A stretch of DNA of 64,000 bases from Tanypteryx hageni (GCA_028673005.1 CM054116.1:72925315-72989314), one strand, 5' to 3'; shown: positions 1 to 10,886, counted from the stretch's first letter. Notes: a model not told the origin generated them from the letters alone. Numbers and translations: made by a program.

Positions 1-206
1 TGACATGTTAACTTTGCCTGCTATATGTCATCCATGGCAAAGTAAATGAAACTCTTCTTTACTTGATTTTTCTTTCTCTCTGTAGCTCTCTCTGCCTGTT
101 TGTTTTCAAAAGGCACACACAAAGGACTCCAAACAAGGAATTTCACAGATTTTGATTTTTAAATGTGCTTCTGTTATATACGTACAGACTATTAGCATTA
201 AAATTT
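1..206. other. no gene seen
   Basis: AT-rich non-coding sequence left of the first transposon; no open frame, repeat or splice pattern recognised. Confidence 0.5.
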
Positions 207-558
207 CATCACTCCAGGGGCGAATCTATATATGGGCTAATTGGGCTGTAGCGCAAGGCTCCGGTTGTCTAAGGGCCCCCAAAAGTCACTTTTGTGTTTT
301 TGCATCTTGAGTACGATACATACAAACCTAATTTGAAATGAAAAAGTTCTCTATATTTTGGTCAAGTTCAATAAATACTCTAATTTTTTCTTAGTATGTT
401 AAACCACAATTATTAAATTACTTTCCAAATAATTCCGTCTAATTCCATGCCAAACCAGAAAACTTGATCAGCAACGACATGATGTGTTTGAGAGGAGCTG
501 CTAGAAAAAGCAATTTTGCTTTGGACAACAGAGCCATCTACTTCATAAGATGCAATTA

Positions 559-2944
559 CAGTCAAACTCGTTTATAACGAGCACGGTTGTAACGAGGTCA
601 CGGCTTTAGTGAGCAAATGCTACCTCCAAGATAAGTTTACGAGTATTTACATACAAATATTTCACGTATATAACGAGCACGCTTCACGGATATATCGAGC
701 CAACTTCGACCACGTCTCACTGTCTCAAACGCGGTGGCGGTCAGCCCCTTCAATCCTCATAGTGACCCAAGATATGTAACCTTGTGTTCTCGAGTCCAGC
801 CTCTACACCCTATCCCTCGGGGAGGTTAAAGACCGCGGCGTTGTTGTTAAAAAATAATCCCTTCGTCCAAACCAAGAATTCCCAACTTGCAGGTACAGTG
901 GCACCCGCGGAGGTCCTTTGTCCTCTCCTCCCAACCCACAGCTCTTTTACAGCCAGGAGGTTGTGTTTGGAAGGGGGGTAAGGGGCTAAGGGCATGTACA
1001 ATGGCGCCCGCCCCCGTCGCTCAGCCGAATGCACCCAACACCCTTTCCCACGTAAAGATGGGAAATCCCAGATTTAATCCGTCTCCTCATTAACTCTTCC
1101 TGGAATTGGTATGCTCACAGTTTGCAAAGAAAGTTCGTAGCGTTGATCACAAAAATCAGTTGAGATTTTGCCCTTGAACGAGTAAAATTTCCGTACATAA
1201 AAGGAAGTGTCTGTCTATTCGCGAAAAGGTTGATATTATTCGAGAGTTAGAACGTGGTGAAAAAAATGTTGAAGTTTGCAAAAAATGTAATTTATCGTCG
1301 TCTACGGTTTCAACCTTATGGAAAAACAAAGAAGCGATTTTATCTGCACTAGAGAACAACCTAACAACGAACAAGAAAATGAGGAAGTGTGACTTGGGTA
1401 CTGTTGATCAAGCACTTCTGGAGTGGTTTAAGACGCAGAGAAATGCTGGTTTCCCCATCAACGGCCCCATTTTAAAGGTACAGGCAGATAAATTTGCAAA
1501 ACAGTTAGGACATGAAAACTTCACATGCAATAATGGGTGGCTCGATCGTTTTAAAAATCGGCATAACATTGTTTATGCGAAAGTCAGTGGAGAGGCCCTG
1601 TCAGCAGATTCAAAAACGGCAAGTGAATGGGTGAAAAGTGTTTGGGAGGAGTGTCGAAAAGGTTACAGAGAAGAAGACATCTACAATGCCGACAAAACTG
1701 GACTGTTTTACAACATGATGCCTGATGCAACGTTTAAATTCAAAGGTGACAAATGTGTTGGCGGCAAAAGACCTAAGAATCGTTTAACAGTTTTAATATG
1801 CGCAAACATGAATGGGAGTGACAAAAAAAAACTTTTTGTTATTGGTAAGTCACAAAAGCCGCGTTGCTTCAATAATGTAAAGAAGCTTCCCGTTGAATAT
1901 GCAGCTAATAAAAAGGTATGGATGACTTCCAATATTTTTCAGCAATATGTAAGTCAGTGGAACAACGAGTTACGGAGGAAAAATAGAAACATTTTACTCC
2001 TTGTCGATAACTGTCCTGCGCACCCACATATGCAGGAGTTATCCAATGTAAAACTGGTGTTTTTGCCTCAAAATGCGACTTCTATTTTGCAGCCAATGGA
2101 CATGGGGATAATTAAAAGTTTTAAAGGCCATTTCAAGCGATTTTTTGTTCTACAGTTGATTGAAAGGAGGGGAAGAGGTTTAGATGGCAACGTCTCTGTA
2201 TTGGATGCAATTCATTTGATGACAGATGCATGGGACAATGTTTCACCTACAACGATCATAAACTGTTTTCGGAAGTCTGGTTTAATATCGGGAGAATTTT
2301 CGATTGATAACCATAACGTTGATGAAGATGATCTACCTCTGTCAGAATGGCTTAAAGAAAATGGAATTGCGAATTTTGACCATGTAAATGACATTGACAA
2401 TTTTGTTCATGTTGATGATGATTTGATTACCAGTGGAATTCCTACGGAGAGTGAAATAATAGAGACAGTACAAAACACAGCAGACAGTGATGAAGACATT
2501 GTTGAATGTGTCGAAGACACAATCCCGACGAAAGCTCAGGATGCTGTGGAAACATTAAATGATTTTTTTGAAAACATTGACATTTCCGATGGTGTTTTTA
2601 GTGCAATAAGTGTAATAAGAGGAAACTTAAGAGACTTCAAAGTGAAATCTATGAAACAGGCTACCATTCAAAGTTATTTTTCTAAAAAGGGGAGTGATTA
2701 AGGATGCAGCTGTGAGTAAATTTTATATGTACAAATGTTTATTATAAATTTTCTAGTTTATTCTCATTTTTATGTTTTTCCATAAATTTACAAAATAAAC
2801 TCTGTTTATATATTCACTTTTACTTCTTATGTCTTATTTCACCATACGCATGCATGCTTTTGCCTTCACGGATATTAAGTTTAACGGCTATAACGAGCAA
2901 AACTAGACGGTCCCGTGGTGCTCGTTATATCAGAGTTTGACTGT
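559..2944 (+). mobile_element. pogo/Tigger DNA transposon, near-complete
   Basis: Terminal inverted repeats CAGTCAAACTC(G/T)...ATAACGAGCAC lie at 559-586 and, inverted, at about 2917-2944. Both ends are flanked by the TA target dinucleotide (557-558 and 2945-2946), as known for the Tc1/mariner/pogo superfamily. The 2386-bp length and a single long transposase frame on the plus strand fit an autonomous Tigger. An AATAAA-like site (about 2793-2798) follows the stop codon. The element sits inside a hAT MITE. Confidence 0.93.
1178..2701 (+). CDS. Tigger/pogo-family transposase (start codon apparently lost)
   Basis: Transposase with an N-terminal CENP-B/pogo-type helix-turn-helix and a DDE catalytic core. 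The first in-frame ATG is at 1379 (440 residues). The frame stays open upstream to about 1178 and encodes a typical pogo HTH start (KRKCLSIREKVDIIRELERG), so the ancestral start was probably at 1178, where ACG now stands. In numbering from 1379, a CENP-B-like DNA-binding segment covers about residues 1-75. The catalytic aspartates are seen in NADKTGLFY, LLLVDNCPAH and LQPMDMGII. The first motif is usually NADETG, so a Lys replaces the usual Glu next to the first Asp. The C terminus ends in QATIQSYF, a match to the PCNA-interacting (PIP) box known in Drosophila pogo transposase. There are no internal stops or frameshifts. With ACG it may be translated weakly or from ATG 1379, which would lack the first HTH. 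Confidence 0.9.
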   Translation, partial: TSKISVHKRKCLSIREKVDIIRELERGEKNVEVCKKCNLSSSTVSTLWKNKEAILSALENNLTTNKKMRKCDLGTVDQALLEWFKTQRNAGFPINGPILKVQADKFAKQLGHENFTCNNGWLDRFKNRHNIVYAKVSGEALSADSKTASEWVKSVWEECRKGYREEDIYNADKTGLFYNMMPDATFKFKGDKCVGGKRPKNRLTVLICANMNGSDKKKLFVIGKSQKPRCFNNVKKLPVEYAANKKVWMTSNIFQQYVSQWNNELRRKNRNILLLVDNCPAHPHMQELSNVKLVFLPQNATSILQPMDMGIIKSFKGHFKRFFVLQLIERRGRGLDGNVSVLDAIHLMTDAWDNVSPTTIINCFRKSGLISGEFSIDNHNVDEDDLPLSEWLKENGIANFDHVNDIDNFVHVDDDLITSGIPTESEIIETVQNTADSDEDIVECVEDTIPTKAQDAVETLNDFFENIDISDGVFSAISVIRGNLRDFKVKSMKQATIQSYFSKKGSD

Positions 2945-3059
2945 ATTATTGTTATCATTTATTAATGTTATTTATTATTCTTTTATTATTTACGTTGAGG
3001 GCCCCGAAAAAAAATTAGCCCAAGGCCTCGAAAATCCACCATCCACCTCTGCATCACTC

Positions 3060-5631
3060 CTATTGTTAAAACTCTCTGTAGTTTGTTTTGCATATAAGTT
3101 TGGGTTTTTATGAAAATTGTTGTATGAAATATTATTGGTTTTCATGGAAATAATATAAATTTCTTGTAATTTTTGCAAGTTTGTTGTCTTTTCAATTATG
3201 TAGCCTTGTATGGGACCTCATATTTTAGTCCAACATTTTGGACAACAATTAGTATTTAAGGTATTTGAAATGAATATAAGATCACAAAATCCCAGCTAGA
3301 GGGGTGATGGCTGCCACTATTGATTGGGGGAATCCCAAGGAGTTATGCTGTTTATTGCTTGTTATGATATTGCTGTGGACCAACCACACAAGTTGTGAAA
3401 GCATTCCATTCTAAATTTAACAAGACAAAATTCTGATAATGATACTAAGCACCAAGACCTCATTAGTGTTTGCAGCAATAAACTGTAGGAAAAGTATGTC
3501 ATCTATTTTCATTTGTCATAAAAATATCAACTCAATATGTAATTTTCCTTCATACTTCATTTAAGATGACCCTTGATTTTTTGAAGTCTTAAATTTGGAA
3601 AAAAAGACCTTGCCCTATATAAGAGTAAATATAGCTTTTTATGAATTTAACAAAGAGAATTGGCAATTGGAGAAACTATTCTGACTTCTTTTAAGACAAC
3701 TCATAATTATCAACTTTAAAAAATAATGAAAATATCACCATTTTCAACAAAGTAAATTAAAGTGAAACAAAATTTCAGATGTTTTTAATAAATATGTACA
3801 TTTACAAATAATGATTTGTCAGTTTTGATTACAAAGGTAAGTATTACACTTGGCTTGACTTCAGTCACACATTTGGAAGAAAGATGTTGCTTCACAAATT
3901 AAAATGTACGAAAACTGCACGGTATAAATATCTGCACCTGTTAGGGTGACCAACTGACTTTTACAGCTAATATTCATGATGGAAAAGTCATAAAAATGTT
4001 GGAGTCAAATACATAAAACGAGCATAGAACCAGTCAGCTCTTACAAAAATAATACCAAAAACTACTCTATAAGTAGTTTTAAAACAGCTGATAACTTTTA
4101 ATATTGATAAAAAGATAAAAATGTTGCCTCAAAATAAATAACTTTGTAGAACTTCTGGTGTATGTTTTACATTAATTATAAGCATAAACTGAAAATTTTG
4201 GTAAAAATAATCATATTGATTACCATTTTAGCATTACACCAGTTCAATAATGCATGGTTCCAACGAGGCCCAACTATGAGTTTGTGAGTCCTGGTACAAG
4301 CACTTTAACAAGGTTATTTTTTGATTCCAAGGTGATGTTTTTCCTGCCATGTCAGACCTCCCTTAGCACGCTTCAGGAATTTGCCCTTTTTCCCTTAAGA
4401 TAGTTAGGCTATGTACCATACTTTCTAGTTGAGAAAATTAATAAAATTTCATGTAGGATGTCATGTGCATACAAAATGCAGATAATGAATGTTACTACAA
4501 TATGGTTCACACACCAAAACCTTGCAATATCACACAAAAATATTTCTGAACACATGAAAAATCACCTTTAAAAGTGCTACCTTATATTTAATTTAAAAAC
4601 CAACCATATTTTTGTAATTTATTCACCAAAGTTACTAATAATTTTGCCTTCAAATAGTTCACCTATAAAATGAATCAAAAAAGTAATTGTTTACACTTAA
4701 AATCTTTATTAAAAGTCTTTATAAATTTGTGGACAAAAAATTAAAGAGATGAGGCAGTTAATATATTGTCTAAATACGAAGTTTTTACAAATTATTGGGA
4801 GGCACAAAATCAACCCTGGTTCATCCAGTTCTTTGAGGTCCTGTTTAATGATATAACTCCATGGGTATTGATAACTTTATATCTCATCTATTCAATTGAT
4901 TATTTAATGAAAATATTCAATTATCAGAAACAATGTGATCTTATAAAGTTTGTTTGAGTACAGTAATATTGCTAGAAACATTTATTTCCATGATATGAAC
5001 ATGACAAATTTAAAATAAATAGGTTTGTGCCACATTATTATTGAGTAATTATCAAGTGATGACACATTCAATTTCATGTAATTGCCTATGCTAATACATT
5101 CACCACACCAATTTTAGAAAATATATCAGAAAAGAATTAAATTTTCTAATAATTTCTGGAGGACATATGATGACTATTTTATTAAATAATAACCTGTAAC
5201 TTAATGAAGATTTCATACCTGTAATGAGGAATAGTTAGATACCATAAACAGATATGAATTATCATGATCAGGTGGTGGAATAATATTCACGAACACACTG
5301 CATTCCTAACAGTCTCTAATATGAGAAAATTTTCTCAATTACCTTGAAAGATTAGTCGTCAAGAAGAGCTTTCATTTTTATGAAATGTATTAAAACTAAA
5401 TAATGCCTCTTATGGTAGGGTGACCAACCATTCCAAATTTGGAGGGACAGTCCCTAATTTTCATCACTCATCCCACCTTGTTAATTGTCACAACTTGTGT
5501 TCCACTTTTTGAAAAATCTTGATTAATATCCCAAATTGTCATTTAAATCATCTGAATCACTGGTCACACCAAGCTATCTGATATCTATTACATCTGTCTA
5601 AGGCTGACTCGTCAATAAATTGTAGTTTTAT
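3060..5631. other. intergenic AT-rich sequence
   Basis: About 2.6 kb without a credible coding frame. The motif TAGGGTGACCAAC occurs at about 3952 and again at about 5416, and may mark degraded copies of one interspersed repeat. The short frame at 4766-4957 lacks any recognisable domain. Confidence 0.4.
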
Positions 5632-5972
5632 TATGTTAAATGCCCTCCCTAAGGACTGCATAACCTTACAGAGGTGGGAGGGTTTGTGTACTCTTACGAA
5701 CCAAAGAGCTATGCCGGCGGGAGATAATTCTCCTGGTAGGACCATCCAAGCCGGAAAGGTCTGAGGGGAAGAGTCAGACTAAGAAGCAGTCTTGGGGGTT
5801 TTACATCCCCCTGTGCAAGGGCAGCAGCTTGCACAGTACCTCTGTAGGTGGTGATCATGTGGATCTGAACAGCTACAGATGGGTAATCACTCTGTGAAAC
5901 TGCGATGAGGAAAGCAAGGGGAAACTACCTCATTATATTTCCCATGATAGGCTGAAAAGCTGAAATACCTCT

Positions 5973-8942
5973 ATGGATCTTTCTGGGGTAAAATATTCCG
6001 GAGGTAAAATAGTCCCCCAATCGGATCTCCGGGTGGGGACTACCCTAGGGGATGCACAGAGGAAATGTAAAATTAATAAGAAGAAAGCATGTAGTGAGAA
6101 ATTAAGAATAGGCACATGGAATGTTAGGACTATGAATTCAGGGGGTAAACTAGAGAACATAAAAAGGGAAATGAGAAGGAATAATGTAGGTATAGTAGGT
6201 CTTAGTGAAGTTCAGTGGGAAGGAGAAGGCGAGATAAATTCAGACGAATTTAAGATTATTTACTCAGGAGGGGAGAAAAAGGAAAGGGGAGTGGGGATTA
6301 TAATGAGAAAAGAGATAGCTGAAAGAATTAGCAAGGTAGTGACAGTTAATGATAGATTAATAGCCATAAAACTTCAGATGGAGCCAGTGGAAATGCTTAT
6401 AATTCAAGTGTATATGCCAACGACTAATGCTGGCGATGACGAAGTAGATGAAATCTATGAACAGATTATGGAGATATTGGAGGAGGAGGGAAAAGGAAGG
6501 ATCACCACCATAGTAATGGGAGATTGGAACAGTGTAGTCAGAGAGGGACAGGAAGATAACATAGTGGGAAAATATGGACTAGGGAAGAGAAATGAAAGAG
6601 GGGATAAACTTGTGGAATTCTGCCATAGAAATAGATTAATTGTAACTAATACATGGTTTAAGCATCACCAGCGGAGACTTTACACATGGAGAAGCCCAGG
6701 AGACCAGAGACGATACCAGATAGATTACATACTAGTCAATGAAAGATTTAGAAATAGCATTAAAAATGTGAAAACACTACCAGGGGCAGATATCGATTCT
6801 GACCACAACCTTTTGGTGGCAAATATACAATGTAGACTGAAGAGCGTTAAGAGAAACGTAAGAGTTAACAAGAAATGGAACTTAGAGGAACTCCTTAAAA
6901 ACAAGGAGGCTATCATGACTGAGCTGGAGGAAAGGTTGGGGGAGAGAGATGAAGAAAATAGGAAGAATGTAGATGAGGAGTGGAGATACATCCATAGCAA
7001 CATTAAAGATGTAATGGAAAAGAAGGTAGGAAAGATAACGGGTGAAAGAAACAAAAAACCCTGGATCACAGCAGCCATGCTGCAAAAAATGGAAGAGCGG
7101 AGAAAGTGGAAGAACATAAACACTGAAGAAGGCCAAAGAAAGTACAAGGAGTTAAATAATGCTTTAAGAAGGGAAACAGATAAAGCCAGAGAACAGTGGA
7201 TAAATGAGAAATGCGAGGAGATTGTCGAATATGAAAGAATTTGTAGAACAGACCTCATGTATAGCAAAGCAAGGGAACTATTCAAGAAAAAAGCAAGAAA
7301 GATAGGACGTAAAGGAATCATGAACAAAAGTGGTAAAATAGTATCGGAGCCAGACAATGTAAAGAATGTCTGGAAAGAATACATTGAGGTTCTGTATGAC
7401 AAAGAAGGAAAGCCAAGAAATATTGAATTAAATGAAGAAGAGGATGTGGAAGAAGATCAGCTAGGACCAAGTATTCTCGAGTCTGAAGTTAAAAGAGCAA
7501 TTGATGACATGAAAAGAAGAAAGGCAGTTGGGAGTGATGATATACCTGTGGACGTTCTCAAGGTTTTGGGGTCTAAAGCAGTTAAGCAACTCACAAAATT
7601 TTTTAACCAAGTATATGATACTGGTGTATGGCCTGAAGATTTTTTAGATGTTGTGATGGTACCACTGGAGAAAAAGAACAATGCAAAATGTTGTAAGGAT
7701 TACAGAACTATTAGTTTAATTTCTCATACAGCTAAAGTTCTAACCAGAATAATAACCAAAAGAATTGAATGTAAAATAGAAAAGGAGCTGCAAGATAATC
7801 AGTTTGGTTTTAGAAGAGGAAGGGGGACTAGAGATGCTATAGGATGTATGAGGATGATGATAGAAAGAGCGCTAGAAGTCAATAAAGATATGTATTTTTG
7901 TTTTGTAGATTGGGAGAAAGCTTTTGACCGAGTGAAATGGGATAAGATGCTGGGTATTTTAAACAAAATAGGAATAGATTGGAAAGATAAAAGACTGCTT
8001 AAAAACCTTTACTTTGATCAAAAGATTAGAGTCAGGGTTGAAGGAGAAGAAACAGAAAGTACTTCAATAGGGAGGGGAGTGAGGCAGGGTTGTCCTATTT
8101 CACCAGCGATATTTAATATGTATGCAGAAACAATAACAGAAGAAGCGTTGATGGAAGAAAAAGGATTTAAGATAGGAGGTGAAAGTATTACCACCATTAA
8201 ATATGCAGATGATCAGGGCTTAATAGCAGAAGGCGAGAAAGAGCTTCAGAGGATGACAGACAGACTAGTGGAGGTTGGCCAACAATATGGAATGAAGATC
8301 AATACAGAAAAAACGAAAGTCATGGTGGTTTCAAAGGAACATAAAGAATTAAATATAATGGTAAATGGCCAAAAATTGGAACAAGTAAGTAGTTTCAAAT
8401 ATCTCGGCAGTATTTTAGCACAGGATGGAAGTAGTACACAGGACATCAGAAGTAGGATTGCAATGGCAAAAGCAGCATTTAACGAGAAGAAGGAGCTTCT
8501 CACAAGCAAGAAAATAAATCTAGAAACAAGGAAGAAATTAGCAAAATGCTACATATGGAGCATAGCTCTTTATGGTGCAGAGACGTGGACGATAAGGAGA
8601 AAGGAGGAAAAATATTTAGAAAGTTTTGAGATGTGGGTATGGAGAAGAATGATGAAAGTGAAATGGACAGAGAGGAAGAGAAACGAAGAAGTATTAGAAA
8701 TGGTGGGAGAAGATAGGATGCTAATAAAAACAATCAGGAAAAGAAAAGCAAATTGGATAGGGCACATATTGAGAAGACAGTGTTTACAAAGGATGATCTT
8801 AGAAGGAAAAATTAGTGGAAAAAGAGGAAGAGGGAGAAAAAGAATAGGAATATTAGATAATATAAAGCAGGGATATACTACTTATAGAGGTATAAAAGAG
8901 GCTTCTAGGGAGAGAGAGAAATGGAGGCAGCGATTCAGTTAA
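5973..8942 (+). CDS. endonuclease/reverse transcriptase of an RTE-type LINE (intact)
   Basis: A 989-residue polyprotein. The N-terminal apurinic-type endonuclease domain (about residues 44-285) shows LRIGTWNVRTM, the LSEVQW glutamate, MGDWNSVV, IDYILVN and DSDHNLLV, so the nick-forming residues are present. A Lys/Glu-rich linker follows (about 290-480). The reverse-transcriptase domain (about 500-790) shows DYRTISL, QFGFRRGRGT, CFVDWEKAFDRV (block A Asp), RGVRQGCPISP and the catalytic YADD (residues 744-747). The C-terminal region has the thumb-like WSIALYGAETWT and a conserved RKRKANWIGH segment. The start at 5973 is the first ATG before the endonuclease domain. No stop or frameshift is seen, so this copy may be retrotransposition-competent. 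Members of this family are often mislabelled as craniofacial development protein 2-like in animal annotations. Confidence 0.95.
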   Translation: MDLSGVKYSGGKIVPQSDLRVGTTLGDAQRKCKINKKKACSEKLRIGTWNVRTMNSGGKLENIKREMRRNNVGIVGLSEVQWEGEGEINSDEFKIIYSGGEKKERGVGIIMRKEIAERISKVVTVNDRLIAIKLQMEPVEMLIIQVYMPTTNAGDDEVDEIYEQIMEILEEEGKGRITTIVMGDWNSVVREGQEDNIVGKYGLGKRNERGDKLVEFCHRNRLIVTNTWFKHHQRRLYTWRSPGDQRRYQIDYILVNERFRNSIKNVKTLPGADIDSDHNLLVANIQCRLKSVKRNVRVNKKWNLEELLKNKEAIMTELEERLGERDEENRKNVDEEWRYIHSNIKDVMEKKVGKITGERNKKPWITAAMLQKMEERRKWKNINTEEGQRKYKELNNALRRETDKAREQWINEKCEEIVEYERICRTDLMYSKARELFKKKARKIGRKGIMNKSGKIVSEPDNVKNVWKEYIEVLYDKEGKPRNIELNEEEDVEEDQLGPSILESEVKRAIDDMKRRKAVGSDDIPVDVLKVLGSKAVKQLTKFFNQVYDTGVWPEDFLDVVMVPLEKKNNAKCCKDYRTISLISHTAKVLTRIITKRIECKIEKELQDNQFGFRRGRGTRDAIGCMRMMIERALEVNKDMYFCFVDWEKAFDRVKWDKMLGILNKIGIDWKDKRLLKNLYFDQKIRVRVEGEETESTSIGRGVRQGCPISPAIFNMYAETITEEALMEEKGFKIGGESITTIKYADDQGLIAEGEKELQRMTDRLVEVGQQYGMKINTEKTKVMVVSKEHKELNIMVNGQKLEQVSSFKYLGSILAQDGSSTQDIRSRIAMAKAAFNEKKELLTSKKINLETRKKLAKCYIWSIALYGAETWTIRRKEEKYLESFEMWVWRRMMKVKWTERKRNEEVLEMVGEDRMLIKTIRKRKANWIGHILRRQCLQRMILEGKISGKRGRGRKRIGILDNIKQGYTTYRGIKEASREREKWRQRFS

Positions 8943-8945
8943 AAC

Positions 8946-8959
8946 CTGTCTTCGGACAG
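8946..8959 (+). promoter_or_regulatory. 3' UTR hairpin with UNCG tetraloop (LINE recognition candidate)
   Basis: CTGTC-TTCG-GACAG begins 3 nt after the LINE stop codon. It forms a perfect 5-bp stem closed by a C-G pair on a UUCG loop, one of the most stable RNA tetraloops. The second LINE in this window has CTGTC-TACG-GACAG at the equivalent place. The reverse transcriptase of several LINEs recognises a 3' stem-loop; that role here is inference. Confidence 0.6.
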
Positions 8960-9268
8960 AAGCATGATGATGATGATATGTTAAATGAACATCAAACGAA
9001 AGTGAGACACATGAAATAACACGAAAAATACACTAAGTATTTGTTACAAATATACTTTGAAGTTTGAAATATAGAAATAAAAACAGAACATAAAGAAAAT
9101 TTTTCATGTTCATGATAAAATATAAAAATAGAATGTAATGTGCTATCATTTAAAAAGCACCATTATGAATTCAGAATGTTCCAAAACCCTTGAAACATCA
9201 ATGTAAAAGTAAATATCCCTATATGATGTCTTTGTTATAAGAGATGAGAATTATTTTAATTTCTAGAG

Positions 9269-9465
9269 CAGTGATTTCCAACCTCAGGTTGCAATGCAAA
9301 TCAGGGTCATGGGGATCCACAGTAGGATCGCAAAGGGTCATCAGAAGAAAAAATATTTTGTAAACTGCATCAAATTTCATAATGAAGAAGGTACTGCATG
9401 CTGTGGTGATGTAGGTATTTTCTATGCAATTTCACAATTTTAATGTGTTTTTATATTTATTTATA

Positions 9466-9502
<37 letters not shown>

Positions 9503-9562
9503 TCGAGGAGATCTGTCGGTGGCCAATTAAGGCTCGCATCAAAAAAAGTTTGGGAACCAATA
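9269..9562. mobile_element. hAT-type MITE (degraded ends)
   Basis: The left end CAGTGATTTCCAACCT is mirrored by the degraded right end ...GGGAACCAATA. The flanks TTCTAGAG and GGCTAGAG match at 6 of 8 positions, consistent with an old hAT target duplication. Non-coding. It is directly followed by another MITE. Confidence 0.6.
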
Positions 9563-9570
9563 GGCTAGAG

Positions 9571-9858
9571 CAGGGGTGCTCAACCGATGGTGTATGTGCC
9601 ACTTTTGGTGTCTCATAAGTGATGCATTTTGCTTTACACAATTTATAAATTTATATAAACATTTCATTTTTCCACAATTAAAATATATTGAAAACAATGA
9701 TCATAAAATTTCATTACATTTAACATTGCTGTATCGGATTTGTTTTTGAGTATAATGTAGGATTTATTACTATTACATATGCATATGTATATTACATGCC
9801 AAAAATTAAGTGGCGCAGGAAACATGGTGCACGATAGATAAAGGGTTGAGCACCACTG
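9571..9858. mobile_element. hAT-type MITE
   Basis: Terminal inverted repeats CAGGGGTGCTCAACC and (inverted) CAGTGGTGCTCAACC bound 288 bp of non-coding sequence. The flanks GGCTAGAG and ATCTAGAA share CTAGA. A decayed right end of the same family (...CACAGGTTGAGCACCTCTG) lies near 31844-31870. Confidence 0.7.
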
Positions 9859-10544
9859 ATCTAGAAGATAAGACAATTAGCATATGAATAGAAGAAACAA
9901 TTATAAGGTCATCATATCAATATTACTGATATACATATTTGAGCATTTTAATGCATTTAGACAAAGAAAGACTGATAACCAAATTATCAGAAAAATAATA
10001 TTATTTTGAAATTGATTTTTACATTCATTAGTTACTTTAAATTAAATAATTCTCAATCAAGTAAAATAATTTCTCTTTTCATTTACTTTATTCATAATAA
10101 TGAATATTATAAGCATTAAATTACTAAATTGTATAATATTTTGGTCAGCAATAAGAAAACATTTTGTGTGTTACATCCTCCCATGACTGAGAGAAAAATA
10201 TTACTGGTACCTGTTCCACTTTGTCTAGATAAGTATGACTATACAGTGGAAATAATAAAGTTGATAAATGCATAATCAGTATCAGAATTTAAGGAATAAT
10301 AAATTTAAAAATTATTGACTTTAAATAATATTTCTTTAAAAAACAAACTGAATTAAAAAAGTCAACTGATTCTACTTGCGACCCAATGATATCTAACTTT
10401 TCATCAGAGATTGTCATTCCCACTGCATAACTTTCTGTGCCATATACCAATTTTTTTCTTTGCACACATTCAAGTTTCCCTTCTAACTTGAAATCTGTAA
10501 CAAAAGCCCAAATCATCAAATACTAATATGTCAATTCATTTTCA

Positions 10545-10886
10545 GCTACAAAATTATAATACATACTATTTCCTTGAGGCAATATAATTGTTATTTGATA
10601 GCACAAAGATTAATTTCATACAGCAATTTCATTGGCTGACCTGTCATTTAGTATACTGAGACAATTCTCAACAGGGATGGTTGGAGATTATTTGGAACTA
10701 AGAATATGCTCAAAAGCTACAAAATTATAATACGTACTATTTCCTTGAGGCAATATAATTGTTATTTGATAGCACAAAGATTTATTTCATACAGCAATTT
10801 CATTGGCTGACCTGTCATTTAGTATACTGAGACAATTCTCAACAGGGATGGTTGGAGATTATTTGGAACTAAGGGTATGCTCAAAA
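10545..10886. repeat. tandem duplication, 2 x 171 bp
   Basis: Two adjacent copies (10545-10715 and 10716-10886) begin GCTACAAAATTATAATAC and end TATGCTCAAAA. Only a few positions differ (ACATAC/ACGTAC, ATTAAT/ATTTAT, AGAATATG/AGGGTATG). It is non-coding and appears recent. Confidence 0.9.

Larger units (their letters stand above)
215..3051. mobile_element. hAT-type MITE, split by a nested Tigger element
   Basis: The outer element starts CAGGGGCGAATCTA and ends in the inverted counterpart ...CCACCTCTG. The subterminal GGGCTAATT is shared by both ends. It is flanked by a perfect 8-bp target duplication, CATCACTC (207-214 and 3052-3059), the size expected for hAT transposition. Removing the Tigger element at 559-2944 leaves a non-coding body of about 450 bp, so this is a non-autonomous element mobilised in trans. 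The outer insertion is older than the inner one. Confidence 0.85.
5643..8976 (+). mobile_element. full-length RTE-clade LINE retrotransposon
   Basis: 3334-bp non-LTR retrotransposon flanked by an 11-bp perfect target duplication, TATGTTAAATG (5632-5642 and 8977-8987). It has a 330-bp GC-richer 5' UTR (5643-5972), one long ORF (5973-8942), a very short 3' UTR with a 5-bp hairpin (8946-8959), and an ATG/GAT-repeat tail (about 8963-8976). A length near 3.3 kb, a single endonuclease/reverse-transcriptase ORF and a microsatellite tail instead of poly(A) are typical of RTE elements. The intact ORF and perfect duplication indicate a young copy. Confidence 0.92.

Noticed and set aside
784..1093. Short overlapping frames on both strands left of the transposase
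   Set aside because: They lie in the 5' non-coding part of the Tigger element, overlap each other on opposite strands and show no domain.
6725..7402. 225-residue minus-strand frame (Ser/Phe/Leu-rich)
   Set aside because: It is the antisense shadow of the AG-rich LINE ORF.
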